From JAEUKA01 sp035328405 (GTDB taxonomy: Bacteria; Myxococcota_A; Polyangia; Palsa-1104; JAEUJZ01), in contig DAOLIT010000012.1 of the NCBI GenBank assembly GCA_035328405.1, forward strand, positions 1-64,000: a stretch of DNA of 64,000 nt, written 5' to 3'. Positions 8,590 to 17,943 of the stretch are shown one piece after another (the stretch's first letter is position 1; every line of letters starts with the position of its first letter). Both the position numbers and the translations under genes were made by a program. The notes beneath the pieces were generated by a model. The model did no database searches. It was not told where the DNA came from and worked only from the letters and a program-made list of their open reading frames with translations.

Positions 8590-8720
8590 CTTTGCCATCC
8601 TATCGCGAGGGAATTGTGCTTTCACACCGTATTCTGAAGGGAGTTCATTCGTGGCTGCACACACTCACCCCCATTAGAGGCCACTGTCCCTCAAGTTTCG
8701 TCAGGCAAGATGGGTTTCGT

Positions 8721-9740
8721 TCAATCGTCGATGCGAACGCGGACATCCCCCACCAATTCCTTTTGGTGATTGACGATGGGGTAGTAGGTATGTGAACGGA
8801 GTTTTTGAAATTGGGAATCGTTCAGGAAACCGAGCGCAGCAGCGAGTTTGCATACGAGGGGCCCGATCAAACGCTGATTCCCATCCTCAATCTTGATCGC
8901 CAAGCCACAGGGCCCACTGTCCGGCAGTTCTCCCCCCAAGGCATACACTCCGTCCGCTCCCACTTTTGCGATGAGTTTGCCCATAGACACCTGCATGAGG
9001 TCGGTACACAAACGACCCGGCCCTGCGACAAGTTCTGGGTGCGTCAAAATCGCCGTTTTGAGACGTTGCCCAGCCTCGCGATGGGGCTCCGGCAAAGTTC
9101 CCGCAAAAAAGCGCGCGTACGACAACGCCAACCCGACGAGCGGGGTCCGAAAAACGACTGCACCACACCCATCTACAGCAAGCTGAATGTTTTCCGGGGG
9201 AGTTTCACTTACGTGAGCCAGGTGCGACAGAATTTCCTGTTGAAGGGGGTGATGGTGGCGGTTGTAATCCGAAAGGGGGAAACCGTGCGCACGACAGGAG
9301 GCGAGCATCGCAGCGTGTTTGCCAGAACAGTTGTTGTGGAGTCTGGTAGGAGTCCTCTGTTCCGCCGCAAGTTGTTTGGCTTCCTCGGTTCCGAGCGGAG
9401 TGTGTGGCCCACAATGCAGGTCGTGTACGGTCGCCGAAATCCGGTCGAGCATGCTTTGCGCGAGCGCGACATGTGCGGGCCCCCCGGAATGCGACGCACA
9501 AGCCAGTGCAAGTTCTCTGTCTCCGAATGAAAACCGACTCACTGCGCCGCTGGAAAACAGACTCAACGCTTGCACAAATTTGGCTGTTGAGCGCCAGAAC
9601 GTAGGTGCTCGGGGGTCCCCTGCCTGCATCAGGATTTGCCCCTGCGCATCCACCAACACCGCGCGAACTCGGCTCTGTGATTCCACATAGCCGCCGCGCA
9701 AGGTGTCGATGATGATGTTCCACTTGTTAGGTTCGTTCAC
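8721..9740 (-). CDS. Asparaginase II family protein
   Basis: A 339-residue protein of the thermolabile L-asparaginase (asparaginase II, AnsA-like) family, not the bacterial type I/II amidohydrolase fold. Family features include the early RGGYVESQSRV start, STAKFVQAL, ACASHSGGPAHV, HNNCSGKHAAML and DGCGAVVFRTPL blocks. It should hydrolyse asparagine to aspartate and ammonia in the cytoplasm. I take the GTG at 9740 as start because GGAGGA stands five bases before it; the upstream ATG at 9764 lacks a ribosome site. The start overlaps the end of tsaE by 14 bp. Confidence 0.85.
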   Translation of the reverse strand: MNEPNKWNIIIDTLRGGYVESQSRVRAVLVDAQGQILMQAGDPRAPTFWRSTAKFVQALSLFSSGAVSRFSFGDRELALACASHSGGPAHVALAQSMLDRISATVHDLHCGPHTPLGTEEAKQLAAEQRTPTRLHNNCSGKHAAMLASCRAHGFPLSDYNRHHHPLQQEILSHLAHVSETPPENIQLAVDGCGAVVFRTPLVGLALSYARFFAGTLPEPHREAGQRLKTAILTHPELVAGPGRLCTDLMQVSMGKLIAKVGADGVYALGGELPDSGPCGLAIKIEDGNQRLIGPLVCKLAAALGFLNDSQFQKLRSHTYYPIVNHQKELVGDVRVRIDD

Positions 9741-10257
9741 GTAGTCCTCCGTTGTTGCAAACATGTTCGCGCAGTCTGCGTGTCATTGTTTCCCCACTCG
9801 CAGTCACGCGCAGGCGTCGCATGGTCGGCGTTTCGGGCGACATCTCGACGCAAAAGTATGCGTTGGGCCATTCGCTTGGGAACTTGTCCGCCCACTCAAT
9901 CACAACGATCGCTCCCGACGCCGCAGCCTCCCAAAGACCCAAATCGGACACGTCGGATGCTTGCACAAGACGATACAGATCCGAGTGCCACACCGGCACG
10001 TGCGCTTCATACTGATGGACCAGCGCAAAACTCGGACTGCTAACCCGGGCGTCCTTTTGTACGCCCAGCCCCTTTGCAAGCCCTTGCACAAAACAGGTTT
10101 TCCCAGCGCCGAGCGGTCCTAGTAGCAGCAGCACATCGCCCGCTTGCAAAACCTTTGCGAACCACTCCCCCAAAAGCTGCGTAGCCTTTGGCGTTTTTGA
10201 CACAAACTCACAAGCAATCGGGTCGTCGGTGAAAGAACTAGCAGGGGAAGGTTGCAT
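9727..10257 (-). CDS. tsaE: tRNA t6A biosynthesis ATPase TsaE
   Basis: A 176-residue P-loop protein. Walker A is GPLGAGKT (47-54), followed by the family-specific SSPSF block and HSDLYRL with a conserved His-Asp pair. TsaE supports the TsaB-TsaD complex in making threonylcarbamoyl-adenosine at position 37 of ANN-decoding tRNAs. Length is near the family norm, with about 30 extra N-terminal residues. The gene lies between the flippase and the asparaginase gene, reading the same way, with only a 9-bp gap upstream. Confidence 0.9.
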   Translation of the reverse strand: MQPSPASSFTDDPIACEFVSKTPKATQLLGEWFAKVLQAGDVLLLLGPLGAGKTCFVQGLAKGLGVQKDARVSSPSFALVHQYEAHVPVWHSDLYRLVQASDVSDLGLWEAAASGAIVVIEWADKFPSEWPNAYFCVEMSPETPTMRRLRVTASGETMTRRLREHVCNNGGLRERT

Positions 10258-10266
10258 CGGACTCTT

Positions 10267-11787
10267 TTACTCCACTTGTCTTGGGTCTTTTGCAACAAAG
10301 TTCCTGACCTCCCAAAAGACGCGCCGTTCCAACAGCACAAGGTACAGAAAATAGGCCAATACGGCGCAAGCAGCCTCGAGCAGGAAACGCGACCACGAAG
10401 GTCCTCTGTGAAGCCACGCACACAACGCATCGGCACAAAACAAGGCCGCGCACACCACCGAACTTGTGCGGATCGCCGGAACACAAGCTCCCAAAAAACG
10501 CCATACAGAGATCTCCTCAAGGGCGATCACCATCCCGGTTCCGAAAGCCGCCGCGAAAAACAGCGACAACGAAGAAACCCATGCCACCGACTCGGGATGC
10601 AAGCGAGCGGTGTCCAGAACAGACACCCCCACAAGACCCCCAACAAACACCACGAGTTGCACGCCGTACAAGGCCGCTGCACTGCGAGATTTGTGGAGCG
10701 CAGACAATTGCGAAAACGAAAGACGATGCAAACCCAGCGACACTCCGCCCAGCGCAAAACCCGTGAGCACAGGAGCCACTCCTTGCCATTTTTCGGGCAG
10801 GCACGCCGACTCAAACAGAGGTGCCAACCAAGCCGCGCAACACCCAAGTGGCAACAGAACCAAAAGCAAGTATTTGGTTCCCAGAAGAAAGCTCGTGTGG
10901 CGCGTCTGTGGGTTGGTTGCAGACAGAGCCCGCACAAGTGCGCTGCTTGCATACATGGCTACCGTCTCGCTTGGCGTCATCAGCAGCGTGTACCCGACGG
11001 CATACAGACCTTGCGCCGACAGCGAATACACCCGGCCCACAAACACGTTGTCCAGATACAGCGTCGATAGCTCGACGAGCGAAGCCAAATAAATCGGCCA
11101 CATCATCGGCCACAGTTCCCCCCTCAAACGCTGTCTGGCCGCGCGCGGAAGCCTCTCTTTGTATCGAAACACGGGCAATTTCAGAGCGAACCTGAGCCAC
11201 AACAGCCGGGCAAGCTGCCGACTCAACGCGCCGAGCGGCAAACACACCGCGCCCACACCCCAAGTCGCCGACGACACGGCGACGATGACATAGGCCGCAT
11301 CTCCGATGGCATCCACTCGAGTCAGGTCCGCAAAACGCAGCTCGTAACGCAATCTGAGCGCCGGGCACAGCGCCAACCGTTCACAAAACACAGCGACGCA
11401 ATACAACCGCAACATCGGCCAGGCTTCCGGGGCCGAGAGCACATCGAGAAGGCGGTTTCCGACGAAAAACAATCCTCCGAAAACCAACACGCCGACGGTG
11501 AGCACAAACTGTTCGACCCACACCGACGCCTGCGAAAACGAATCTTTCCTGGTCAACAACGCCTGCTGCGGCGCAAACAGCGTCGCGACCTGCACCACCG
11601 ACGCGACAATCAGCGCCAAATTCGCCTGCCCGTATTCCGTCTTGTGGACAAAATGCGTGATCCAAAGCGTCGCCAAAAGACCCGCCGCCCTTCCCAGCAA
11701 GGCCCCGACCGTCGTCAGCGCCGCACCCTGCGCACTTTTTTTTTCCACTTGTTGCGGGGCCACCGCGTCGTCCTGCACACCGTTCAC
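10267..11787 (-). CDS. Polysaccharide/lipid-linked oligosaccharide flippase
   Basis: A 506-residue membrane protein with about 12-14 hydrophobic segments, fitting the oligosaccharide flippase (Wzx/MVF, Polysacc_synt) family. The N-terminal TTVGALLGRAAGLLATLWITH and the block EYGQANLALIVASVVQ are typical of this family. It would move lipid-linked glycan across the inner membrane. No glycosyltransferases accompany it here, so the substrate is open. The start codon appears to be GTG with no clear ribosome site, and the start is uncertain by a few residues. tsaE follows after nine bases. Confidence 0.8.
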   Translation of the reverse strand: MNGVQDDAVAPQQVEKKSAQGAALTTVGALLGRAAGLLATLWITHFVHKTEYGQANLALIVASVVQVATLFAPQQALLTRKDSFSQASVWVEQFVLTVGVLVFGGLFFVGNRLLDVLSAPEAWPMLRLYCVAVFCERLALCPALRLRYELRFADLTRVDAIGDAAYVIVAVSSATWGVGAVCLPLGALSRQLARLLWLRFALKLPVFRYKERLPRAARQRLRGELWPMMWPIYLASLVELSTLYLDNVFVGRVYSLSAQGLYAVGYTLLMTPSETVAMYASSALVRALSATNPQTRHTSFLLGTKYLLLVLLPLGCCAAWLAPLFESACLPEKWQGVAPVLTGFALGGVSLGLHRLSFSQLSALHKSRSAAALYGVQLVVFVGGLVGVSVLDTARLHPESVAWVSSLSLFFAAAFGTGMVIALEEISVWRFLGACVPAIRTSSVVCAALFCADALCAWLHRGPSWSRFLLEAACAVLAYFLYLVLLERRVFWEVRNFVAKDPRQVE

Positions 11788-11842
11788 CGGCGCAGTCTAT
11801 CGTGGACCGACGCGAACGGGTCACGCACGAGCGTTTTTGCCG

Positions 11843-13387
11843 CTACTTCTTGCCGCGCCGTTTGCTCTTGCCGTCTGTCTTGCTCGTCTTGCCGTCTTTT
11901 TTGCCTTTGGAGCTTTTTCCAGACGGTTTTTTCGTGAGCGTGACCGACGGAATTTTGTCTGCGTCACCAGACACCGTCACTCGTTTGGACTCGAAGCCAT
12001 CCAACCGAAATTCCAAGGTTACGTCCTCATTTTGTGCGACGCGATCGACCGTACACGGTGTGGTTTTTTGTGCGCAAAGCGGCTCGTCCTTGCCGGCCTC
12101 GAAGACTTGCGCACCCGGCGGATTGGTTTCCACATTCCACCGGATTTTCTTCGGCGCGGGCGCAGGCACAGGATTGCCCTGCGGCGGTGTTCCGCTGGGT
12201 ACAACCGGCTTGTCGGGTGCCTTGGGCGGCTTGGATGCCGGGTCTGGCATATTCAAGCGGCTATATAAGACAGCCAAAAGGCCCAGCAACAGCAGCGTCG
12301 CCATGGCGAACAGGGCAATCCTCAAACTCCGATTTCCCAAAACCGAAGTCTGGGCTGCCGGTGTCGCAGGCGTTACGGGCATCACCGTTTTTTGATCTTG
12401 TGTTCCACTCGGAGGAAGCTGAAAAGCGCCGCCCTCGGACATGACGGTTTTTGCTTCGCTCGAGGATGGTGCTGCGGGTCCTGCCGGTTGCGGCGGCTGC
12501 GCAGGTACACGAATCGCGGGCAGCATTCCGCTCATCCGAACATTGACCTTTTCCAGCTCTTGCTCGACCTGTGCCATCGACGGACGGTCTTGTCGCTGCT
12601 TGGCCAGCATTCTATGAACCAAATCGCGCAACGGTTCAGGAATGGCCGGGTCGTGTTCCTTGAGCGGCGTCGGCTGCATGTAGATGTGCATCGCCATCAG
12701 CTCGCCCGTGCCTGCGGCTTGAAACGGCGGCTTGCCCGACAGCATTCGATACAGCATCACCCCGAGGGAATAGACATCAGCCTTGTCGTCCACATCGCCC
12801 GCGTTCTTGCACTGCTCGGGCGACATGTAGAGCGGCGTTCCCATCATCACGCCGGCCCGTGTTTGAAGCTGGTCGTTGGCTTGATATTCCTGCTTCACTT
12901 TCGCGATTCCGAAGTCGAGCAGTTTGGTTCGCTCGACGCCCGGCACGTTCGCGTCCGGCACAATCATGATGTTGTCCGGCTTCAAATCTCGGTGAACGAT
13001 CGTCTTTGCATGCGCCGCTGCAAGTGCCGACGCAATTTGTCGTCCCAGCCGCACGCACTCGAGCACCGGCATCTTCCCGCCCGGTGACTTCTTCATGCGC
13101 GCCGAAAGCGTCTCCCCCTTGAGCAGCTCCATCACAATGTACGCCGTGCCGTCCGTGTGCTGGCCTGTCTCGTAAACCTCAACGATGCCGGGATGATTCA
13201 CGACACAGATCGCGCGAGCTTCATTGATAAAACGAAGTGCGATTTGCTGATTCGAGGCGTGCTCTTTGTGAAGCACCTTGATGGCCACGCGCTTGCCCGT
13301 CTCGTCGGTCGCCTCGTACACCGCCCCCATGCCGCCCTCGCCAAGCTGGGACTCCACTTTGTAGCGATGAATCATCTGGCCGATCAT
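11843..13387 (-). CDS. Transmembrane Ser/Thr protein kinase with PEGA domain
   Basis: A 514-residue Hanks-type kinase with intact catalytic motifs: glycine loop LGEGGMGAVYEA (15-26), Lys37 in VAIKVL, HRDLKPDN (132-139), DFG (158-160) and MSPEQ. A Pro-rich juxtamembrane linker precedes one transmembrane helix near residue 350. The extracytoplasmic part contains a PEGA domain (NPPGAQVFEAG, LEFRLDGFESKRV), and the C-terminus is a Lys/Gly/Ser-rich tail. The topology is therefore cytoplasmic kinase and periplasmic PEGA sensor. The ATG at 13387 is used; a GTG two codons earlier is possible. The flippase gene lies 55 bp downstream. Confidence 0.9.
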   Translation of the reverse strand: MIGQMIHRYKVESQLGEGGMGAVYEATDETGKRVAIKVLHKEHASNQQIALRFINEARAICVVNHPGIVEVYETGQHTDGTAYIVMELLKGETLSARMKKSPGGKMPVLECVRLGRQIASALAAAHAKTIVHRDLKPDNIMIVPDANVPGVERTKLLDFGIAKVKQEYQANDQLQTRAGVMMGTPLYMSPEQCKNAGDVDDKADVYSLGVMLYRMLSGKPPFQAAGTGELMAMHIYMQPTPLKEHDPAIPEPLRDLVHRMLAKQRQDRPSMAQVEQELEKVNVRMSGMLPAIRVPAQPPQPAGPAAPSSSEAKTVMSEGGAFQLPPSGTQDQKTVMPVTPATPAAQTSVLGNRSLRIALFAMATLLLLGLLAVLYSRLNMPDPASKPPKAPDKPVVPSGTPPQGNPVPAPAPKKIRWNVETNPPGAQVFEAGKDEPLCAQKTTPCTVDRVAQNEDVTLEFRLDGFESKRVTVSGDADKIPSVTLTKKPSGKSSKGKKDGKTSKTDGKSKRRGKK

Positions 13388-13464
13388 CGCCACCCCCGCA
13401 GATACGCGGAAACAAAGGAACTCTTGGGAGTGGCTTCTCGACGAAGACAGAGCACGGCCCGAAC

Positions 13465-13494
13465 AGTATACCGCGCCTATGGCCTGTTTTGGAA
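13465..13494 (-). promoter_or_regulatory. Possible sigma-70 promoter of the PEGA kinase gene
   Basis: On the minus strand a TATACT hexamer (13470-13465) stands 18 bases after TTCCAA (13494-13489). This would give a start about 60-70 bases before the kinase ATG. The -10 is good and the -35 is weak. It lies in the short gap after atpC, so the kinase may also be read from the ATP synthase operon. Confidence 0.35.
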
Positions 13495-13496
13495 CG

Positions 13497-13886
13497 CTAC
13501 TTCTTGCCGAGCGCCGCGAGCTGCGCGTGTGCGAAATCCCGGTCTGCTTCCGCTACCCGATCACTCTTGTTCACCTTGAGACGCTCGTTCGCCTGCTCGA
13601 GCAACGACTCGGCGGCTTCTTCGGACAACTTGGCTTGCAAAACTGCGCGCTGAACCAGGGCCACGACTTTGTCGCGTCCGTTGACCTCCGCAAAACCAGC
13701 GCCAACCGCCAAAAGACCCTTGTCACTTCCTTTTCGATAGCGAAGTACACCTGTCTTGATCGCCGAGAGCATCGGAACGTGACCAGGCAGCACCCCAAAC
13801 TCACCGAGAAGGCCCGGCACCGTGACCTCATCCACTTCTTGCTCGAGCGTCTTTCCCTCGGGCGTGACCACCTGCAAAGAAAGCAT
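13497..13886 (-). CDS. atpC: ATP synthase F1 epsilon subunit
   Basis: A 129-residue epsilon subunit, close to the family length. The beta-sandwich begins LSLQVVTPEGKTLEQEVDEV and includes the typical GEFGVLPGHVPML loop and a GFAEV segment; the C-terminal helical hairpin is present. The subunit sits on the central stalk and can inhibit ATP hydrolysis. It is the last gene of the operon, three bases after atpD. Confidence 0.97.
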   Translation of the reverse strand: MLSLQVVTPEGKTLEQEVDEVTVPGLLGEFGVLPGHVPMLSAIKTGVLRYRKGSDKGLLAVGAGFAEVNGRDKVVALVQRAVLQAKLSEEAAESLLEQANERLKVNKSDRVAEADRDFAHAQLAALGKK

Positions 13887-13889
13887 GGC

Positions 13890-15341
13890 TCACTTGACCT
13901 CAGACAGCAGTTTCTTGTTCTTCTCGACGGCTTCTTCGATCGACCCAACCATGTAAAACGCCTGCTCGGAAAGCTGGTCGTATTCCCCATCCACGATGCC
14001 TCGGAAACTGCGGATCGTATCGGACAGAGGCACCAACTTGCCGGGAATGTTCGTGAACTGCTCAGCGACGTGAAATGGCTGCGAAAGAAACTTCTGAATC
14101 TTTCGAGCACGCTCGACAAGTCGCTTGTCTTCTTCCGAAAGCTCGTCCATGCCCAAAATCGCGATGATGTCTTGAAGTTCCTTGTACCGCTGAAGCACCC
14201 GCTGTACGTCGCGAGCACACTTGTAGTGATCCTCGCCGACGATGTGCGGCTGAAGCAACGTCGAAGTCGAGTCGAGCGGGTCCACTGCCGGATAGATTCC
14301 AAGCTCTGAAATCGCTCGCGAAAGCACCGTCGTGGCATCAAGGTGAGCAAACGCAGTAGCCGGCGCTGGGTCGGTCAAGTCGTCCGCAGGCACGTAGATG
14401 GCTTGCACGGACGTGATCGAGCCCTTGTCGGTCGAAGTAATCCGTTCCTGCAAAGCGCCCATTTCCGTCGAAAGCGTCGGCTGATAACCGACTGCACTCG
14501 GAATGCGACCCAAAAGAGCGGAAACTTCCGAGCCCGCTTGGGTAAACCGAAAAATGTTGTCCACGAAAAAGAGAACGTCACGGCCTTCCACATCGCGGAA
14601 ATACTCAGCGACGGACAAGCCCGTAAGCGCGACGCGAGCCCGCGCACCTGGCGGCTCGTTCATTTGGCCGTAAATCAACGCGACTTTGCTTTTGGGCAAA
14701 TCGTTCTCGACGATAATTCCGCCTTCGATGAACTCGCGGTACAGGTCGTTGCCTTCGCGGGTACGTTCCCCTACACCGGCAAACACCGAAAAGCCACCTT
14801 TGGCCTTTGCGACGTTGTGGATGAGTTCCATCAGAAGCACGGTTTTTCCGACGCCCGCGCCGCCGAACAAGCCAATCTTTCCACCCCGACGATATGGCGC
14901 GAGAAGATCGATGACCTTGATGCCGGTCTCGAGCACTTCGACTTTGGTGCTCTGTTCGGTGAATTTGGGCGGCGGCTGGTGAATCGCACGGAACTTCTGT
15001 GCGTGAACCGGGCCGCGCTCATCGACCGGCGCACCAACGACATTCAAGATGCGACCGAGAACTTCCGGGCCGACGGGAACTTGAATCGGCGAGCCTGTGT
15101 TTTTCACAGTCTGCCCGCGCTTCAAACCGTCAGTGGAATCCATCGCGATGCAGCGCACGGTGTGTTCGCCCAAGTGCTGCGCTACCTCGATCGTCAGGTT
15201 GTCGTTTTTGTCGTCAATGGCCGGATTGCTGACCAAAAGAGCGGTGTTGATCTCCGGGAGGCCACCGCGAAATTCCACGTCCACGACGGGCCCGATGACC
15301 TGGGTGATGCTTCCAGTGCTGTGTGCTTGGGGTGTATTCAT
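13890..15341 (-). CDS. atpD: ATP synthase F1 beta subunit
   Basis: A 483-residue catalytic beta subunit. Walker A is GGAGVGKT (160-167), followed by GERTREGNDL, the ALTGLSVAEYFRD block, DNIFRFTQAGSEVSALLGR and the DELSEEDK segment near the DELSEED loop. It forms the three catalytic sites of F1. The N-terminal beta-barrel and all other domains are intact. Spacing to atpG is six bases. Confidence 0.98.
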   Translation of the reverse strand: MNTPQAHSTGSITQVIGPVVDVEFRGGLPEINTALLVSNPAIDDKNDNLTIEVAQHLGEHTVRCIAMDSTDGLKRGQTVKNTGSPIQVPVGPEVLGRILNVVGAPVDERGPVHAQKFRAIHQPPPKFTEQSTKVEVLETGIKVIDLLAPYRRGGKIGLFGGAGVGKTVLLMELIHNVAKAKGGFSVFAGVGERTREGNDLYREFIEGGIIVENDLPKSKVALIYGQMNEPPGARARVALTGLSVAEYFRDVEGRDVLFFVDNIFRFTQAGSEVSALLGRIPSAVGYQPTLSTEMGALQERITSTDKGSITSVQAIYVPADDLTDPAPATAFAHLDATTVLSRAISELGIYPAVDPLDSTSTLLQPHIVGEDHYKCARDVQRVLQRYKELQDIIAILGMDELSEEDKRLVERARKIQKFLSQPFHVAEQFTNIPGKLVPLSDTIRSFRGIVDGEYDQLSEQAFYMVGSIEEAVEKNKKLLSEVK

Positions 15342-15347
15342 CGCAAA

Positions 15348-16313
15348 CTATCCCTTTAGCGCCTCGGCACCACCGACGATCTCCATAAGTTCCTTGGTGA
15401 TCGCCGCTTGGCGAGCGCGGTTGTATTGCAAAGTCAGCCTGCCAATCATTTCTTTGGCGTTGCGCGAGGCGTTGTCCATCGCGCTCATCCGAGCCCCCAT
15501 TTCCGAGGCAATCGCTTCCAAAAAAATCCGGCAAAGTTCGGTTTCCAGAAACAGCGGCAAAAGATGCTCAAGCACGGCTTCGCGGCTGGGTTCGTACAGG
15601 AAATCGATAAGTTGTTTCGGTTCGTCCTCTTGAGCTTCCGAGTCTGCTTGCCGAACCGGCTCTCTCACACGAACCGGCAACAGCCGTTCAAGCTGCACCG
15701 TCTGTGACGCCGCAGACTTGAACTCGTTGTAGAGCACATAGATCGCATCCACTTCGTCGTTCACAAGCGCCGCAGTAAGCTGCAACGCCAATTCCCGAGC
15801 TCGCGTCGCTGCGGTCTTCGGCTCAACGCCCAAATGTTCAGCCACCACTTTGTGTGACCGACGGCGGAAATAGTCGCGACCCTTTTTGCCAAGCACGACC
15901 AGATTCAGACTGCGCCCCTCTTGCAGCTTGAGTTCCGTCGCAAAACGCTCGGCACGCCGAAAAATCCCACTGTTGTATGCACCAGCCAGACCGCGATCCG
16001 CAGAAACGACCACGAGCTGCACCCGCTTGTCCGTGCCACCAACGAGGATTTTGTGAAGCGTAGACAGGGAAGGCACGTCTTCCGCTTGCGCCTCCCCACC
16101 AACGGGCGATTCCGTCGCCGAAGGGTCGGCAACCAAACGAGCAGCCAACTCGTCTGCAATCTCCGTCATTTGGCGCGCATAAGGCCGAATCGCTTTCACC
16201 GCATCTTGGGCACGACGCAGTTTTGCTGTCGCGACCATTTTCATCGCCTTGGTGATTTTCTGCGTGTTCTTCACCGACGCGATGCTCTTGCGGATGGACT
16301 TGAGCGACGGCAT
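15348..16313 (-). CDS. atpG: ATP synthase F1 gamma subunit
   Basis: The central-stalk subunit, 321 residues, some 25-30 longer than a usual gamma. The N-terminal coiled coil (RIKS-like SIRKSIASVKNTQKITKAMK) and the C-terminal MSAMDNASRNAKEMI block are conserved. The extra length sits in internal insertions, for example a Ser/Glu-rich stretch near residue 75 and an acidic stretch near residue 235 (RQADSEAQEDEPKQ). Similar insertions occur elsewhere in the family and need not impair rotation. It is four bases from atpA. Confidence 0.97.
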   Translation of the reverse strand: MPSLKSIRKSIASVKNTQKITKAMKMVATAKLRRAQDAVKAIRPYARQMTEIADELAARLVADPSATESPVGGEAQAEDVPSLSTLHKILVGGTDKRVQLVVVSADRGLAGAYNSGIFRRAERFATELKLQEGRSLNLVVLGKKGRDYFRRRSHKVVAEHLGVEPKTAATRARELALQLTAALVNDEVDAIYVLYNEFKSAASQTVQLERLLPVRVREPVRQADSEAQEDEPKQLIDFLYEPSREAVLEHLLPLFLETELCRIFLEAIASEMGARMSAMDNASRNAKEMIGRLTLQYNRARQAAITKELMEIVGGAEALKG

Positions 16314-16316
16314 GGA

Positions 16317-17858
16317 CTAGCTCGCCTTCTTTTGGGCCGCCGGTTTGTCCACGAAGCGTTCGCCAAACTCCGCAAGCAGCGCGTCCAATTGATTTGACAG
16401 ATCCTTGAACGCCTTTTTGTCGCGGCACTTCTTGTCCAGGTCGTCCCACAAACCCGGCTTGGTGTCTACAAAAGCGTACAGTTCCCGCTCGTACCGAAGC
16501 ACCTCGCTGATGGGCACTTTGTCCAAGAAACCCTTGGTTCCCGCGTAGATCACCAGCACCTGCCGGACGACCGGAAGCGGCTGATATTGACCCTGCTTCA
16601 AAAGCTCCACCATTCGAGCGCCCCGATTGAGCGAGTCCTGGCTGGCCTTGTCGAGGTCGGAACCAAACTGCGCAAACGCGGCAAGTTCGCGATATTGCGC
16701 CATTTGCAGACGGAGCGTGCCCGCGATCGCCCTCATTGCGGCGACCTGAGCAGAACCGCCCACGCGGCTGACCGAAATACCGACGTTCACCGCCGGACGA
16801 ATCCCGGAAAAGAACAAGTCACTTTCCAGATAAATTTGCCCGTCCGTAATCGAGATGACGTTCGTCGGAATGTAGGCAGAAACGTCGCCTGCCTGCGTCT
16901 CGATGATTGGCAGAGCCGTGAGCGAACCCGCGCCTTTGTCGTCTGACAACTTCGACGCACGTTCCAGCAACCGGCTGTGCAAATAAAACACGTCGCCCGG
17001 ATACGCCTCGCGCCCCGGAGGCCGACGCAGAAGAAGCGACAATTGCCGGTATGCGACCGCCTGCTTCGACAAATCGTCGTAAATGATGAGCGCGTGCATC
17101 CCGTTGTCGCGGAAATACTCACCAATCGTGACGCCGGCATATGGTGCCAAAAACTGTAGCGGTGCAGGCTCGCTCGCACCCGACACGACTACACAGGTGT
17201 ACTCCATCGCACCCGTCTGATTCAGCTTGTCCACCACGCTCGCCACGGTCGATTGTTTTTGACCAATGGCGACGTAGATGCAGAACATGTTCTGCCCTTT
17301 TTGGTTGATGATCGTGTCCACTGCGACGGCGGTTTTTCCCGTCTGGCGGTCGCCGATGATCAATTCGCGCTGACCTCGACCGATCGGAATCATCGAATCG
17401 ATCGCTTTGATCCCGGTTTGCATCGGCTCGTGAACGGATTTGCGATACACGATGCCGGGTGCCTTGACCTCAATTTTGCGGCTCTCGGTGGACTGGATTG
17501 GACCTTTGCCATCGACAGGTTGGCCCAGCGCATTCACGACGCGCCCGAGCAAGCCCTTTCCGACGGGAACCGACGCAATCTGGCCCGTCCGTTTTACGAC
17601 ATCGCCTTCGCGAATCAGCTCGTAGTTGCCAAGCAGCGCGACACCGACGTTGTCCTCTTCCAGGTTCAACACCATGCCCTTGATGCCGTGCGGAAAATCG
17701 AGCGTCTCGCCCGCCATCGCCCCGGACAATCCGTAGACCCGAGCAATACCGTCGCCAGCCATCAAAACCGTGCCGGTCTCTTCGACGGAAACTTTCTGGT
17801 CGTAGTCTTCGATTTGTTTGCGAATGATCTGGGAAATCTCTTCGGCCCTGAGTTCCAT
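16317..17858 (-). CDS. atpA: ATP synthase F1 alpha subunit
   Basis: A 513-residue non-catalytic alpha subunit. The N-terminus MELRAEEISQIIRKQIEDY is classic, the nucleotide loop is GDRQTGKT, and the VGGSAQ block and DLDKASQ segment follow. The ATG at 17858 has GCAGGAG just upstream; a longer in-frame reading toward 17912 adds unlikely sequence. About 85 bp separate it from atpH, the largest gap within the operon. Confidence 0.98.
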   Translation of the reverse strand: MELRAEEISQIIRKQIEDYDQKVSVEETGTVLMAGDGIARVYGLSGAMAGETLDFPHGIKGMVLNLEEDNVGVALLGNYELIREGDVVKRTGQIASVPVGKGLLGRVVNALGQPVDGKGPIQSTESRKIEVKAPGIVYRKSVHEPMQTGIKAIDSMIPIGRGQRELIIGDRQTGKTAVAVDTIINQKGQNMFCIYVAIGQKQSTVASVVDKLNQTGAMEYTCVVVSGASEPAPLQFLAPYAGVTIGEYFRDNGMHALIIYDDLSKQAVAYRQLSLLLRRPPGREAYPGDVFYLHSRLLERASKLSDDKGAGSLTALPIIETQAGDVSAYIPTNVISITDGQIYLESDLFFSGIRPAVNVGISVSRVGGSAQVAAMRAIAGTLRLQMAQYRELAAFAQFGSDLDKASQDSLNRGARMVELLKQGQYQPLPVVRQVLVIYAGTKGFLDKVPISEVLRYERELYAFVDTKPGLWDDLDKKCRDKKAFKDLSNQLDALLAEFGERFVDKPAAQKKAS

Positions 17859-17943
17859 ATCTGCTCCTGCCACCACGACCCACATCGGAGTGTGAGTGGC
17901 CCATTCGGTCACGTCGCGCTACATGGCGACTCACTTGTTTGTT

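Noticed and set aside
8650..8680. GG-N10-GC arrangement upstream of the metallophosphatase gene
   Set aside because: The flanking bases do not match TTGGCA; a chance match.
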